From Carboxylicivirga litoralis (GTDB lineage Bacteria; Bacteroidota; Bacteroidia; Bacteroidales; Marinilabiliaceae), in assembly GCF_025499605.1 (NCBI RefSeq), contig NZ_JAFMVC010000013.1:1-64000 (forward strand): DNA of 64,000 bases. The letters are read 5' to 3'. The notes below the pieces were generated by a model. That model did no database searches and was not told where the DNA came from. It saw only the letters and a list, made by a program, of their open reading frames with translations. The position numbers and the translations under genes were made by a program. Below are positions 25,553-35,477 of this stretch, piece after piece (the first letter of the stretch is position 1; every line of letters starts with the position of its first letter).

Positions 25553-28186
25553 CTACTTAACATTCCACCCATTAACTCTATAGTCAATATTATCAGGCAA
25601 TAACTTATTGGCAATTTTTGCCATTATCGTCTTTGTTTCATTTGGCATTAAGCTGATATAATTATCATCCCAAAATACCGGTACAATTATTTCGTTGGTT
25701 TCTTTATCAAGAACAGCTGTTTCAATAAAGAAAGCTATCTGGTTTGATGCATTCTCAAGGCGACATTCGAATACAGTATGCTCACCTTCAATTCGTCTTT
25801 CCCAAATAGCCTTTACCTCAACTGGAGCCAGATTATTTAAAGCAGTAAGATTCGCATAATCTTTTGGCGGCGTATATACCCAGGTGGTTTCCTCAAACTT
25901 CATTTCATCGGCTTTAGTTGATAACCAATAGAAGTTATCCGCCATCAATTCATCGGCTTCGTTAACCAATTCCAGGTTTAAGAAATAAGTCTCAGTAATG
26001 CCCTCTATTTCCGGAAGCTCAAAAGCCACACCCGAAGAATGCGCTTTTAGGTTTAACGCCACTTTTTCGTTTAATATCACTTTTGAATGAATATCATACA
26101 CTTCAATGTTCAAGCTCAAATTATCAATATTATAATTGAAATCATTGACCCAATAAATAGCATTGTCTTTGTAGTTATAAACTGCATTAATTGGCTGACA
26201 AGCTTTTTTAGTACCATAGAAAGCTCCGTTTGGCACTAAATAATAATCATACAATTGCCAGAACATCTCAGGCCATGCTGAATTAAGCATCCATTGAATC
26301 ACACCTGTTGCTTCATACTTATTCGACTGGAAAGCTTCAAACATTGGGCGTATCGCTTCGTAATTGGAGATTTGCGACTTAAATGCGAACTCTTCCAAAC
26401 TATTAGCTTCTCCGTAGCGCTTATTAAATGAATTTAGAAAACGGTCGAGCGAACCAAACTGATGACGTCCGCAATGGAAATCCCAAATTTCATTAATCGG
26501 CCATAACTTATCTTCCGGAATCATCTTTTTAATACTTTCCAAAGGAGGTACCTGAGCACCCGGCCCGGTCTCCGTATTAAAACCATATGCTCCACCGGCA
26601 ATGGTATCAATATACCAGTAAACTGGAGGCACATAGCCATATGGCCCTAACATTTTAACACCTGTTGAACCACTAACTTCACTATGGTTGTAATGATCCG
26701 TTCCGAAATCCTGATACTTACAAGCTGCTAAAATTGGTCGAGATTCATCTACTCCTGTGATGTAATCATTTAACTTCGCTTCCAACTCTGGCACAGGCAA
26801 TTTATCACTACCAAACACCCACAAATACACACTTGGATGATTGCGCAGGTACAGTACCTGGTCGCGATATGACAGAGCATGCCTTTCAATTTCTTCTTTG
26901 CCCGTAATGGCCATATAATGCGTTTCAGGGCGCCCGCAATAAGCCTCCCATTCCCAATGACAGCTCCATCCAATCATAATCAACAGACCATTTTCATCAG
27001 CGGCATCATATATGGTTTTATCTCTTCCCCAAAAACCTTCTAAACGTATACAGTTCAAGTTCATATGCTTGACGTACTCCACCTGGGCAATTACCTTTTC
27101 TTTGCTGTCAGCCAAAAACATATCGTCTACCCAACCAGCACCTTTGATGGTTAGTGGCTTTCCATTGACCTTCCAGCCTTTGTGACCCTCTGCATTGATA
27201 AACTGCTCAATTTCACGAATACCAAAGCGGGTATCTATTCTTTGCGACTCTGCCCCATTTACCTCAGCGACAACCGACATCTGGTACAAATTAGGTTCAC
27301 CCAGGTTATTAGGCCACCATAGTTTCGCATCTTTCACACTTAACTTCGCATCGTCTTGTGGTGTGATAGAAATATCTTTCACCTCCCCGGCTTTTAACTC
27401 TACTTGCTTACTTACTTCGCCAATGCCATTAATATTTGCTTTAATGGTAATTTTCTCCGCTTTTTCTGAATGGTTAGTTACCATAGTGGTAACTGTTAAG
27501 TCAGCATCTTTCCAATTATCGTGATTAAGTTTAGTAGTAACGAATGGCGACTCAATTGACACTGCTGCACTTTTAATCAACTCTACACCACGCCACAGTC
27601 CCATATTCTGATCTGGGGCTGCTGGGTTCCAATCCACAAAGCCAATGGTTAAATCTCCGTGTACCGGTGGAATAATCTCAACGGCGATGGCATTCATCCC
27701 TTCTGTAAGATAATTACTTACATTAAAAGTCCAACGACTGAAAGGCCCTTCAATATGGCTTTCCTCACCAATCTGCTGACCATTAATCCAGATATTAGCT
27801 TTATAGTTCAATCCTTCAAATCGCAATTGATAAATTCCCTCCGAATCCAGATTATTTACTTCAAATACTTTTCTATACCACCAAGGCTGTTGAAATCGCT
27901 CAGAATCTACCTTATCAATATTATCTCCTACAAAAAGATTAGGATATTCTCCACTCTCACGTAGAATCGTCATTATTGTTGAAGGAATATTACCTTGTAT
28001 CCAATCAGTTTGTTTAAAGGTAGGTGAGCTAAGAAGTTCGCCACCTCCACTGACTTTATCAGCTGATTGAATATGCCAATCATTATTTAACTCTTGAATA
28101 CCATTCACTTTTTCATTCGATTGACAGCCAAGCAACACCAGCACTAATAAACTACCAATCCAATTACTTAATACAGTTAGTTTCAT
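25553..28186 (-). CDS. Glycoside hydrolase family 2, exo-beta-D-glucosaminidase-like
   Basis: An 877-residue lipoprotein (lipobox VLLGC, Cys21). It shows a jelly-roll sugar-binding domain (about 30-205), Ig-like domain (about 206-325), TIM barrel (about 335-620) and C-terminal Ig-like domains. The barrel has NHPSVYLWVFGSDKLP with Asp461 and GGAYGFNTETGPG with Glu539. These line up, from memory, with CsxA exo-chitosanase (catalytic acid in GSD, nucleophile in NSET), as do GPYGYVPPVYWY, IQWMLNSAWPEMFWQLYDYY and YWLSTKADEM. Most GH2 enzymes have NE rather than SD at the acid position. The product would release single glucosamine units; beta-mannosidase is the alternative. Confidence 0.88.
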   Translation of the reverse strand: MKLTVLSNWIGSLLVLVLLGCQSNEKVNGIQELNNDWHIQSADKVSGGGELLSSPTFKQTDWIQGNIPSTIMTILRESGEYPNLFVGDNIDKVDSERFQQPWWYRKVFEVNNLDSEGIYQLRFEGLNYKANIWINGQQIGEESHIEGPFSRWTFNVSNYLTEGMNAIAVEIIPPVHGDLTIGFVDWNPAAPDQNMGLWRGVELIKSAAVSIESPFVTTKLNHDNWKDADLTVTTMVTNHSEKAEKITIKANINGIGEVSKQVELKAGEVKDISITPQDDAKLSVKDAKLWWPNNLGEPNLYQMSVVAEVNGAESQRIDTRFGIREIEQFINAEGHKGWKVNGKPLTIKGAGWVDDMFLADSKEKVIAQVEYVKHMNLNCIRLEGFWGRDKTIYDAADENGLLIMIGWSCHWEWEAYCGRPETHYMAITGKEEIERHALSYRDQVLYLRNHPSVYLWVFGSDKLPVPELEAKLNDYITGVDESRPILAACKYQDFGTDHYNHSEVSGSTGVKMLGPYGYVPPVYWYIDTIAGGAYGFNTETGPGAQVPPLESIKKMIPEDKLWPINEIWDFHCGRHQFGSLDRFLNSFNKRYGEANSLEEFAFKSQISNYEAIRPMFEAFQSNKYEATGVIQWMLNSAWPEMFWQLYDYYLVPNGAFYGTKKACQPINAVYNYKDNAIYWVNDFNYNIDNLSLNIEVYDIHSKVILNEKVALNLKAHSSGVAFELPEIEGITETYFLNLELVNEADELMADNFYWLSTKADEMKFEETTWVYTPPKDYANLTALNNLAPVEVKAIWERRIEGEHTVFECRLENASNQIAFFIETAVLDKETNEIIVPVFWDDNYISLMPNETKTIMAKIANKLLPDNIDYRVNGWNVK

Positions 28187-28210
28187 TTATAATATTTTTT
28201 TGGTTTGAAG

Positions 28211-28251
28211 CAAAGATGCACAAATATTGCATCCTATGCAAGCGCTTGCAT
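28211..28251 (-). promoter_or_regulatory. GH2 operon promoter with LacI-type operator
   Basis: ATGCAAGCGCTTGCAT at 28236-28251 is a perfect 16-bp palindrome of the LacI/GalR operator type. The minus-strand -7 box CATCTTTG (28218-28211, 7 of 8) is separated from the TGCAAGCG core (28237) by 18 bp, so the operator covers the -33 position. Confidence 0.78.
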
Positions 28252-28304
28252 TATTTATTATAAAACAAAAATTCTTCTCCTTTGTATTTTCTTAAGAATA
28301 CTAT

Positions 28305-29333
28305 TTATTTGTGTTTAAATGAAGAGTTTCGAATAAGTAAGCGAATAGGTTTGAGTGTAATAGAACTATCTACTTTTTCCTCCTTAATGCATTCAATCAA
28401 CTTTGTTATGGCTGTTTTGCCCATATCAAAACCAGGCATATCAACTGCCGATAAAGATGGTGTTACAAACTCATTACAACGCTCATTACCCAGTGAAATA
28501 ATGGATAATTCTTCAGGTAAATCAAGCCCTGCACTTTTTGCTGAAGAAGCAATGACTAATCCTGACGAAGCACTGGCCGCCACAATCCCATCAGGTTTTT
28601 CAGGCAAGTTAAGCCAAATTCGCATAGCATCACGTGCATCCTGTTCAGTTAAATCACTTGACAATAAAAACTGTGGCATCAAGGGCAAGTCATTTTTACT
28701 CAATGCATCTTTAAAGCCTTCTATCCTATCGCTAAAAACCTTTGACGATGTGACACCTCCTAAATGAGCGATGCGCTTACACCCCAAATTTATCAAATGC
28801 TCAGTAGCAGTATAAGCCGCCTCATAGTTATCAACAACAATTTTTGGTCCAGGCACCGCATAACTAACCCTATCAAACATAGCAACCGGGATGCCTTTCT
28901 TCTCAAAAACACCGAAGTGACTTACATCCTTTGTTTCCATGGTCAGGCAACACACCAAGCCATCAACACGTGCCGAGTTCATCACACGAGTCATCTCTTT
29001 CTCCTGCTCAACACTCTCATTGGTTTGACAAATAATAACATTGTAGCCATTCTCGCGTGCTTTCTCCTGAATTCCACTTAAGGCTTGTGCAAAAAACTGA
29101 GAACCAATATTGGGAATAATCACCCCAATAACATTTGTTTTATTCTTCGATAAACTAGATGCCACCAAATTCAACTCATAACCTAAATCCTGCGCCACAG
29201 CCTTTACTTTCTTCTTGGTTGCCTCACTGATTTTTGCATTATCATTTAATGCCCGTGAAACCGTTGAAGGAGAAATATTAAGCTCCTTTGCAATATCGTT
29301 GATGGTTATTTCTCGTTTTTCTTTTGATGACAT
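28305..29333 (-). CDS. LacI/GalR-family transcriptional regulator
   Basis: A 342-residue regulator with an N-terminal LacI helix-turn-helix (ITINDIAKELNISPSTVSRALND, about 9-31, with the hinge to about 60) and a periplasmic-binding-protein-like effector domain (about 65-335). It lies between the susCD-SGBP genes and the GH2 gene. Two operators with the GCAAGCG half-site, one upstream of GH2 and one upstream of susC, have identical geometry and are its likely targets. It is probably a repressor released by a mono- or oligosaccharide from the locus. A hairpin precedes it, so it may have its own promoter. Confidence 0.92.
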   Translation of the reverse strand: MSSKEKREITINDIAKELNISPSTVSRALNDNAKISEATKKKVKAVAQDLGYELNLVASSLSKNKTNVIGVIIPNIGSQFFAQALSGIQEKARENGYNVIICQTNESVEQEKEMTRVMNSARVDGLVCCLTMETKDVSHFGVFEKKGIPVAMFDRVSYAVPGPKIVVDNYEAAYTATEHLINLGCKRIAHLGGVTSSKVFSDRIEGFKDALSKNDLPLMPQFLLSSDLTEQDARDAMRIWLNLPEKPDGIVAASASSGLVIASSAKSAGLDLPEELSIISLGNERCNEFVTPSLSAVDMPGFDMGKTAITKLIECIKEEKVDSSITLKPIRLLIRNSSFKHK

Positions 29334-29406
29334 GACCCTACTGTTAGTTATTATGGCAAAATAATAAAAAACATACGTATTAAACTAAAAGCAAAACTTA
29401 TTAAAT

Positions 29407-29430
29407 GGGCTGACATAACTGCCAGCCCTT
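29407..29430 (-). terminator. Hairpin after the SGBP gene
   Basis: GGGCTG (29407-29412) pairs with CAGCCC (29423-29428). On the minus strand it is followed by ATTTAAT, a weak U-tract, so termination is probably partial; the strong T-run lies on the plus strand. Confidence 0.5.
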
Positions 29431-29438
29431 GTTTTTTT

Positions 29439-30761
29439 TTATTCTACAGGTTTAAATATCCAAGCCCAACCATAGTCCATAGCACCGCCATTAGTCGGCG
29501 AGTGATCTTGCCAAATAAACAATTGATCATCATCAACACTTTGAACAATGTATTTGCCAGTTGCTGCAACATCCAAATCAATATTAGAGTCTGCATCTTC
29601 ATCAGGATTGCGCACTTCATGATTTGGTACAAAACCATCATACAGCGTCAGGGCACCCGTTTTAATATCAAAATCATATGTACCAACCTCAACTTCAGCA
29701 CCAGTTCCATCAAAGCGAGTATAATTATACTCCAAATCAAACTTAATCGTGTGATCATACTCAGGAATTGACTCCAAAGTTGAATATGGAGTCCACCACG
29801 CTCCTTCATGATTATCTGGTGCTGTCATATAACAAGCACCAAGTGATTTTGCATCATTATCAAACGTCCAGGTCCTACCGCCTTCACCTTCTTCACCAGC
29901 CAATTTATATAACGGGTTATTTGCTGGCGGCACTAAATCACGCGCTTTAAATTTCCAAGCCCAACCATAATTATGGTCCTCATCCGTATTATGATCCTGC
30001 CACAACAATAACTCATAATCATTTAACACCTGAATTCTATAAAGACCTGTTGATGCAACATTTAAATCCAAATTTGAATCGGCATCTACATCAGGGTTGC
30101 GAGCTTCATAATTAGGTATGTTAACACCATTAAGTTGAATGGTCATCCCTTTAACATCAAGAGAAAAACTACCTTTGTGGGCTACGCCGTCTTTCGTTTC
30201 AAATCTAGTAAAGTTAAACCCTCCCTCTAAGTCAAATTTTATTTCGTTTAAAATATCTGGCATTTTAGGCCCATTATCTCCTGTATATGGATGCCACCAG
30301 AATACTCCCCAATCGAATGGATCTGTCATATAGCACACATCACCTCCAGGTTCATCCTGAGCCCACACCCAATACTTACCGTTATCTTCTTTCTCACCAC
30401 ACAAGGATACATACTCAGGGATACCATACACCATATCAGGGTTACTGCTTGGCACATTGACCGAACCTGTTCCGATTGATTGTCCCTTTCCATTCATCGC
30501 TACAATCTCAAATCCATAATCTCCTTTTAGTGGATAAAAGCATTGCACACTAGTTCCTTGCAACAAAGTTCCATCATCAAAAATCCAGTTTGCATTAAAG
30601 ACTGTTTCATCGTTAATTGTCAGAATTGGCTGATTAGGATCTGTGGCATCAATCGTAAATTCAAGCGCTGGCAATTCTGCAGGCTGCTCACGAAGCTCTA
30701 CTTCGGGCGAACAAGCCACAACTGCCACAAGCAAGGTAAATAAATATATTAATTTCTTCAT
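29439..30761 (-). CDS. Putative surface glycan-binding lipoprotein with duplicated domain
   Basis: No known family recognised with certainty. The start at 30761 (MKKLIYLFTLLVAVVAC, lipobox Cys17) gives 440 residues. Residues about 32-105 are PKD-like (FNANWIFDDGTLLQG). Then two copies of a roughly 160-residue unit follow, at 113-273 and 284-439, each ending with RNPDxDADSN (221-230; 384-393), a VAxTGxY segment, LWQDH or IWQDH (near 254 and 417) and YGWAWxFK (265-272; 430-437). The position after susD is that of a surface glycan-binding protein. The Trp-rich repeats are probably the binding units, and the acidic DADSN stretch could bind calcium. Function is by context. Confidence 0.8.
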   Translation of the reverse strand: MKKLIYLFTLLVAVVACSPEVELREQPAELPALEFTIDATDPNQPILTINDETVFNANWIFDDGTLLQGTSVQCFYPLKGDYGFEIVAMNGKGQSIGTGSVNVPSSNPDMVYGIPEYVSLCGEKEDNGKYWVWAQDEPGGDVCYMTDPFDWGVFWWHPYTGDNGPKMPDILNEIKFDLEGGFNFTRFETKDGVAHKGSFSLDVKGMTIQLNGVNIPNYEARNPDVDADSNLDLNVASTGLYRIQVLNDYELLLWQDHNTDEDHNYGWAWKFKARDLVPPANNPLYKLAGEEGEGGRTWTFDNDAKSLGACYMTAPDNHEGAWWTPYSTLESIPEYDHTIKFDLEYNYTRFDGTGAEVEVGTYDFDIKTGALTLYDGFVPNHEVRNPDEDADSNIDLDVAATGKYIVQSVDDDQLFIWQDHSPTNGGAMDYGWAWIFKPVE

Positions 30762-30836
30762 TTTCTTAGTATTTGAAATTACATGATGCAAAGCCAATAA
30801 GAAAAGTCTCACCAGCTTTGCCAAAGCATGATATTA

Positions 30837-32324
30837 TTAGTAAGGGTTTTGTTCCAAATTAGGATTCAAACCGATTTCGCCCTGAGGAATCGGCATATAA
30901 CGCTTATTGTCGCTATAACCAGTCATCAAACTACCTCTTCCGGTACGCACTAAGTCCCAATAACGATGACCTTCCATCGCCAATTCTACACGACGCTCGT
31001 GATATACAGCAGACAAGCCATCCGTATTTGTTGTTGGCTCCAAGCCTACACGTGCCCTTACTTCGTTCACGCCATATTCCCAATCACCACCGGTATGAGC
31101 ATAGGCCTCAGCATTCCACAACAACAAGTCGGCATAACGAATAGCACGCCAGTTATTTGGCGAATCAGACATTCCGTTGCGCTCACTTTTAGGAATATAG
31201 TATTTACGCGAGTGATATACTTTTTGCGTATAACCAATACCATTGATATGCTGTGTACATATCGTTTCTTCATCATCCGTTCCTTCCCAAAGCACATCAC
31301 CATCATCAATCAGGGTGAAATCACGACGCGGATCGCCCTCTTCAAATTCATCATATAAATTTTGAGTAGGCAGGTTGAAGCCCCAGCCCCAGCCACTTTC
31401 TATCTCACCTTTGCTATTGTACAACTGACGGCTTCCCTGGTAAATGGCCGTTACATTACCTTCGTTATCATCGCCCCAGTTATCATCACCGGTAATAAAC
31501 GAATACTGTATTTCGAAAATAGATTCTTTACCATTTTCACCGGTAGCAGAGAAAACATCGGCATAATTGTCTTCTAAACCATACCAATCATATTCATCAA
31601 TGAATTTCTGAGACAAGGTAGCAGCCTCACTCCACTTAGCCTGAAAAACATACATCTTTACCAAAAATGCCTCAGCAGCGCCTCTGGTTACACGCCCCAT
31701 CTCATCAGCATTTAACTCTGGCTTTGTTGGCAAATCAGCTGCAGCCTCAGTAAGGTCTTTTTCAATTTGTGCATACACTTCAGCAGCTGTATTTCGAGGC
31801 TCAGTAAACTCCGACGGTTGAAGGACCTTGTTAACAATTGGCACGCCTCCAAAAACCTTTAATAAATGGAAATGATACCAGGCACGTAAAAATTTCGCTT
31901 CGGCAATATAACGTTTTTGAACACCAGCTGAAATATTCTCATTCTCCTGAATACCAGCAATTAATTTATTAGCCCGGGCAATACCCACATAAGGCTCGGT
32001 CCAGCGACCAGCTAAAATGGAGTTTTCCGCATTCGCTCTAAAATCTTTTAAATCCTGACACTCAGCCCAGTCACTAGGGCCTTCGCCTCCTTTTTCAGCA
32101 TCATCAGATACAACATCACCAATCATCCACTCGTGAATTTGAGTATAATTGTAACGCCCTAAAGGATCGTATGCGCCAACCAAAGCATCAAAAGCAGCCG
32201 CATCAGAACTAAAGAATGATTCATCTGAAATGTTAGGTGCCGGCGTATCCAGCAGGCTCTCAGAACACGCCACAAACAAAGCTATAAAAGCTATAGCAGA
32301 TGTTAATATATTTAATTTCTTCAT
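30837..32324 (-). CDS. SusD/RagB-family outer-membrane lipoprotein
   Basis: The start at 32324 (MKKLNILTSAIAFIALFVAC, lipobox Cys20) gives 495 residues and leaves 36 nt after susC; an in-frame ATG at 32342 would add six residues before the signal peptide. SusD features include PNISDESFFSSDAAAFDALVGAYDPL near the N-terminus, the TPR-like AEAKFLRAWYHFHLLKVFGGVPIV, and the C-terminal RYADLLLWNAEAYA and ELAMEGHRYWDLVRTGRG. It is the substrate-binding lid for the SusC upstream and belongs to the GH8/GH9/GH2 locus. Confidence 0.95.
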   Translation of the reverse strand: MKKLNILTSAIAFIALFVACSESLLDTPAPNISDESFFSSDAAAFDALVGAYDPLGRYNYTQIHEWMIGDVVSDDAEKGGEGPSDWAECQDLKDFRANAENSILAGRWTEPYVGIARANKLIAGIQENENISAGVQKRYIAEAKFLRAWYHFHLLKVFGGVPIVNKVLQPSEFTEPRNTAAEVYAQIEKDLTEAAADLPTKPELNADEMGRVTRGAAEAFLVKMYVFQAKWSEAATLSQKFIDEYDWYGLEDNYADVFSATGENGKESIFEIQYSFITGDDNWGDDNEGNVTAIYQGSRQLYNSKGEIESGWGWGFNLPTQNLYDEFEEGDPRRDFTLIDDGDVLWEGTDDEETICTQHINGIGYTQKVYHSRKYYIPKSERNGMSDSPNNWRAIRYADLLLWNAEAYAHTGGDWEYGVNEVRARVGLEPTTNTDGLSAVYHERRVELAMEGHRYWDLVRTGRGSLMTGYSDNKRYMPIPQGEIGLNPNLEQNPY

Positions 32325-32360
32325 TTTTCTAATTTTTAACATACATAATGGAATTACCGC

Positions 32361-35300
32361 TTAAAAGCTTAAGTTCATACCGAATGTTATCGTGCGTGGT
32401 ATTGGATAAGTCGCACGATCTAAACCAATGGCCGTTCCATAACCTCCCACTTCAGGATCATAACCCGTATACTCGGTAAAGGTGTACAGATTTTGTCCAC
32501 TCACATACACTCGCATAGACTCCAGCTTAAGCTTACTCACCACACTCTCAGGTAAAGTATAGCCCAACTGAACATTCTGAATTCTTAAGAAAGAACCATC
32601 CTCCACATAACGACTTGAAATACGCGTATTGTGCGAGTCTTTAGCATTCATTCTCGGATGGCGCGGATCATTAGTCGAACCCTGACCTGTCCAGCGATTC
32701 AACATCTCCTTACTATTATTCCAATAAGCCATTGAGCTCAACTGATAGTATCCAGGACCATTATACACGTCATTCCCATAAACACCATTTAGCAAGAAAC
32801 TAAAATCAATGCCTTTGTATGATACGTTACCATTAATAGCATACGTTAAATCCGGAATTGGACTACCAATAAAGTCATAGTCATATTCTCCATCTCCATC
32901 CGCATCGCGGTAACGAATATCACCTGGCTTCACGCTTGCTGGCACACCATCAGCGGCATTTTTGTAATAGTTATTAATCTCATCCTGAGTCTGAAAAAGC
33001 CCTTCAGCCACCAAGCCATAAAAGTTTGAAATAGGACGACCTACCACTGTACGGTTCACATATCCCGAACTACGGAAATCATTATCATCAACATGGGTAG
33101 CTGAACCTAAACTAACCACCTCATTATTAATTGTTGTTATATTACCTCCAAGCGAATATTCAACCTGTCCAATTTTACTTCTCCAGTTTAATTCAAGCTC
33201 CATACCAGTATTCTTCATCTCACCGGTATTTTGCCATGGATAATCAACAATCCCTGTTTGCGAAGGCGTTGGCGGCGTTAACAACATATCGCGAGTATTC
33301 TTAATATAGTATTCAGCACTACCCGAAAGTTTACCTCTTAAAAAACCAAAGTCTAAACCAACATTTGTAGACTCCACAGTCTCCCACATTATTTCATTAT
33401 TACCAACACTATTAAAGGCTGTTCCGCTTGTAATAACCTGAGGGTTACCAAACACATAATTTTGACCTGCCGATGCTGTTGTCGACTGACGATAAGGCGT
33501 CAAAGCAGCCTGGTTACCAATCTGCCCCCAACCAGCGCGCAGTTTTAAATTACTAATCCACTCAACACCATCCATAAAGCTCTCCTCAACAATACGCCAT
33601 CCGGCAGAGAATGATGGATAATAGCCCCACTTTTCAGCATCGCCGAACTTAGACGAACCATCGGCCCTGAAGTTAACTGTTAACAAATAACGACCAGCAT
33701 AAGAATAGTTTAATCGCGCCAGGTAAGAAATCTGATTATCCTCTAAAAATGAACCATAAGTACTGCCCTGGTGCGCATTTCTTGAGTTATCTATAATGCG
33801 ATAATCCTCGTCATCTGTTGGGAAATCAGTTACATTAATTCCATCGTATTCATACTTACGTTTCAGATATTCCGTTCCAACCATTGCCTTCACATCATGG
33901 TTAGAACCAAATGTCCTGTTATAATTAAGCGTATTCGACCAGGTTATAAGCGTACCACGATCATGCCCCTTAGCCAAGCTGTTCATTTCATTTCTATCCG
34001 TCAGCGAAACAAAATAAATCGGGTTATAAGTATCTTCCTCATTAAATGATAAATCAGCACCAAAATTGGTTTTGAATGCCAAACCTTTCATCAGATTGAT
34101 ATTGGCATACAGGTTACCTAAAACCCTAAACTCCTCACGATTATTATTGGTATTATCAATAGCTGCAACCGGGTTATTCACCTGATTATTTGAAGCTGCA
34201 TACGAGCCATCTTCGTTATAAACAGGCGTTACAGGCTCCATATTAAGAGGCGTAATCAATAAGTTATTCCACTCATCCCCCTCTAAAACTGTCGATTGAT
34301 TGGAGTTTGTAACGGAGATATTTTCACCAACCGTTAACCAATCCTTTACCTTATGCTCTGAATTTACACGCACAGAAAGTCGATTATATTCCGTGTTGTT
34401 TATAATCCCCTCTTGACCAAAATACTGTCCACTGATAAAATAAGTGCTTTTCTCTGTTCCTCCAGAAAAAGACAAATCATAGCTTTGAATTGGTGCATTC
34501 TCGTTAGTAACAGCCGCTAACCAATCCGTTCCCTTACCCAGAGCGGAAGGATTCGAATAATTAGGCTCCATTCCAGCAGCTAAACGAGCCTCGTTATTCA
34601 ACATGGCCCACTCGCTAGCAGTCGTTAACTCTGGAGTATATCTGAAGTTCTGCACGCCATAATAGCCACTAAAATTCACTCTCCCTTGACCAGCTTTACC
34701 TTTCTTAGTGGTGATAATAATCACACCGTTAGCACCCCGCGAACCATAAATTGCCGATGCAGAAGCGTCTTTTAACACTTGTGTCGATTCAATATCTTTT
34801 GAATTAACATGCGAGATGTCGTCCATCATCATTCCATCAACAACATACAAAGGCGTGGTATTACTTAACGAACCCAATCCTCTAATAGTAATATTAGGCG
34901 TTGAACCAGGCGTACCAGAGCCCTGTGTAACAGTCACACCTGCTATTTGCCCCTGTAAGGCCTGCTCAACTGAAGCCACATCACGCTTAACTAATTCTTC
35001 AGTTTTAACGGTTGAAATAGCCCCGGTTACATCAGACTTTCTCTGCACACCATAACCTACCACAACCACTTCATCCAAGTCAGTTACATCTTCCTCAAGA
35101 ATAACATTAAAACTTGTTTGACCAGCTACAGCAATCTCTTGTGCCTTATACCCAATAAAACTGATTAATAAAACATCCGCATCCTGAACGGATAAAGTAA
35201 AATTACCATCAATATCAGTAATGGTTCCGTTTGTTGTTCCTTTAACAGAAACATTAACTCCAGGCAGTGATTCACCGGTTACATCGACCACATTACCTGT

Positions 35301-35432
35301 AATTGTTTTTTGATTTTGTGCAAGCAATTGCACTGTAGAAGAAAGCAGAGCCATCAATGCAAAAAGCATTAAACGCCTGCCAATTCTCTTCACACCACCT
35401 GTCGCAGTGTGACCAATTGGATTTTTATTCAT
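32361..35432 (-). CDS. SusC/RagA-family TonB-linked outer-membrane transporter
   Basis: A 1023-residue transporter and the first gene of the polysaccharide locus. It has a long basic N-terminus before the signal peptide (cleavage likely after LLAQ, near residue 39), a CarboxypepD_reg-like domain (about 42-118), TonB-box-like LDEVVVVGYGVQRKSDVTGA, plug motifs NITIRGLGSLSNTTPLYVVDG and LKDASASAIYGSRGANGVI, and a barrel ending GMNLSF. It is not a close relative of the other two SusC proteins here. Expected cargo is oligosaccharides cut at the surface; an operator upstream links it to the LacI regulator. Confidence 0.95.
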   Translation of the reverse strand: MNKNPIGHTATGGVKRIGRRLMLFALMALLSSTVQLLAQNQKTITGNVVDVTGESLPGVNVSVKGTTNGTITDIDGNFTLSVQDADVLLISFIGYKAQEIAVAGQTSFNVILEEDVTDLDEVVVVGYGVQRKSDVTGAISTVKTEELVKRDVASVEQALQGQIAGVTVTQGSGTPGSTPNITIRGLGSLSNTTPLYVVDGMMMDDISHVNSKDIESTQVLKDASASAIYGSRGANGVIIITTKKGKAGQGRVNFSGYYGVQNFRYTPELTTASEWAMLNNEARLAAGMEPNYSNPSALGKGTDWLAAVTNENAPIQSYDLSFSGGTEKSTYFISGQYFGQEGIINNTEYNRLSVRVNSEHKVKDWLTVGENISVTNSNQSTVLEGDEWNNLLITPLNMEPVTPVYNEDGSYAASNNQVNNPVAAIDNTNNNREEFRVLGNLYANINLMKGLAFKTNFGADLSFNEEDTYNPIYFVSLTDRNEMNSLAKGHDRGTLITWSNTLNYNRTFGSNHDVKAMVGTEYLKRKYEYDGINVTDFPTDDEDYRIIDNSRNAHQGSTYGSFLEDNQISYLARLNYSYAGRYLLTVNFRADGSSKFGDAEKWGYYPSFSAGWRIVEESFMDGVEWISNLKLRAGWGQIGNQAALTPYRQSTTASAGQNYVFGNPQVITSGTAFNSVGNNEIMWETVESTNVGLDFGFLRGKLSGSAEYYIKNTRDMLLTPPTPSQTGIVDYPWQNTGEMKNTGMELELNWRSKIGQVEYSLGGNITTINNEVVSLGSATHVDDNDFRSSGYVNRTVVGRPISNFYGLVAEGLFQTQDEINNYYKNAADGVPASVKPGDIRYRDADGDGEYDYDFIGSPIPDLTYAINGNVSYKGIDFSFLLNGVYGNDVYNGPGYYQLSSMAYWNNSKEMLNRWTGQGSTNDPRHPRMNAKDSHNTRISSRYVEDGSFLRIQNVQLGYTLPESVVSKLKLESMRVYVSGQNLYTFTEYTGYDPEVGGYGTAIGLDRATYPIPRTITFGMNLSF

Positions 35433-35477
35433 TTGATCTAATTTTGGTTAAACGATATTTCAAATCAAAATTCAATG

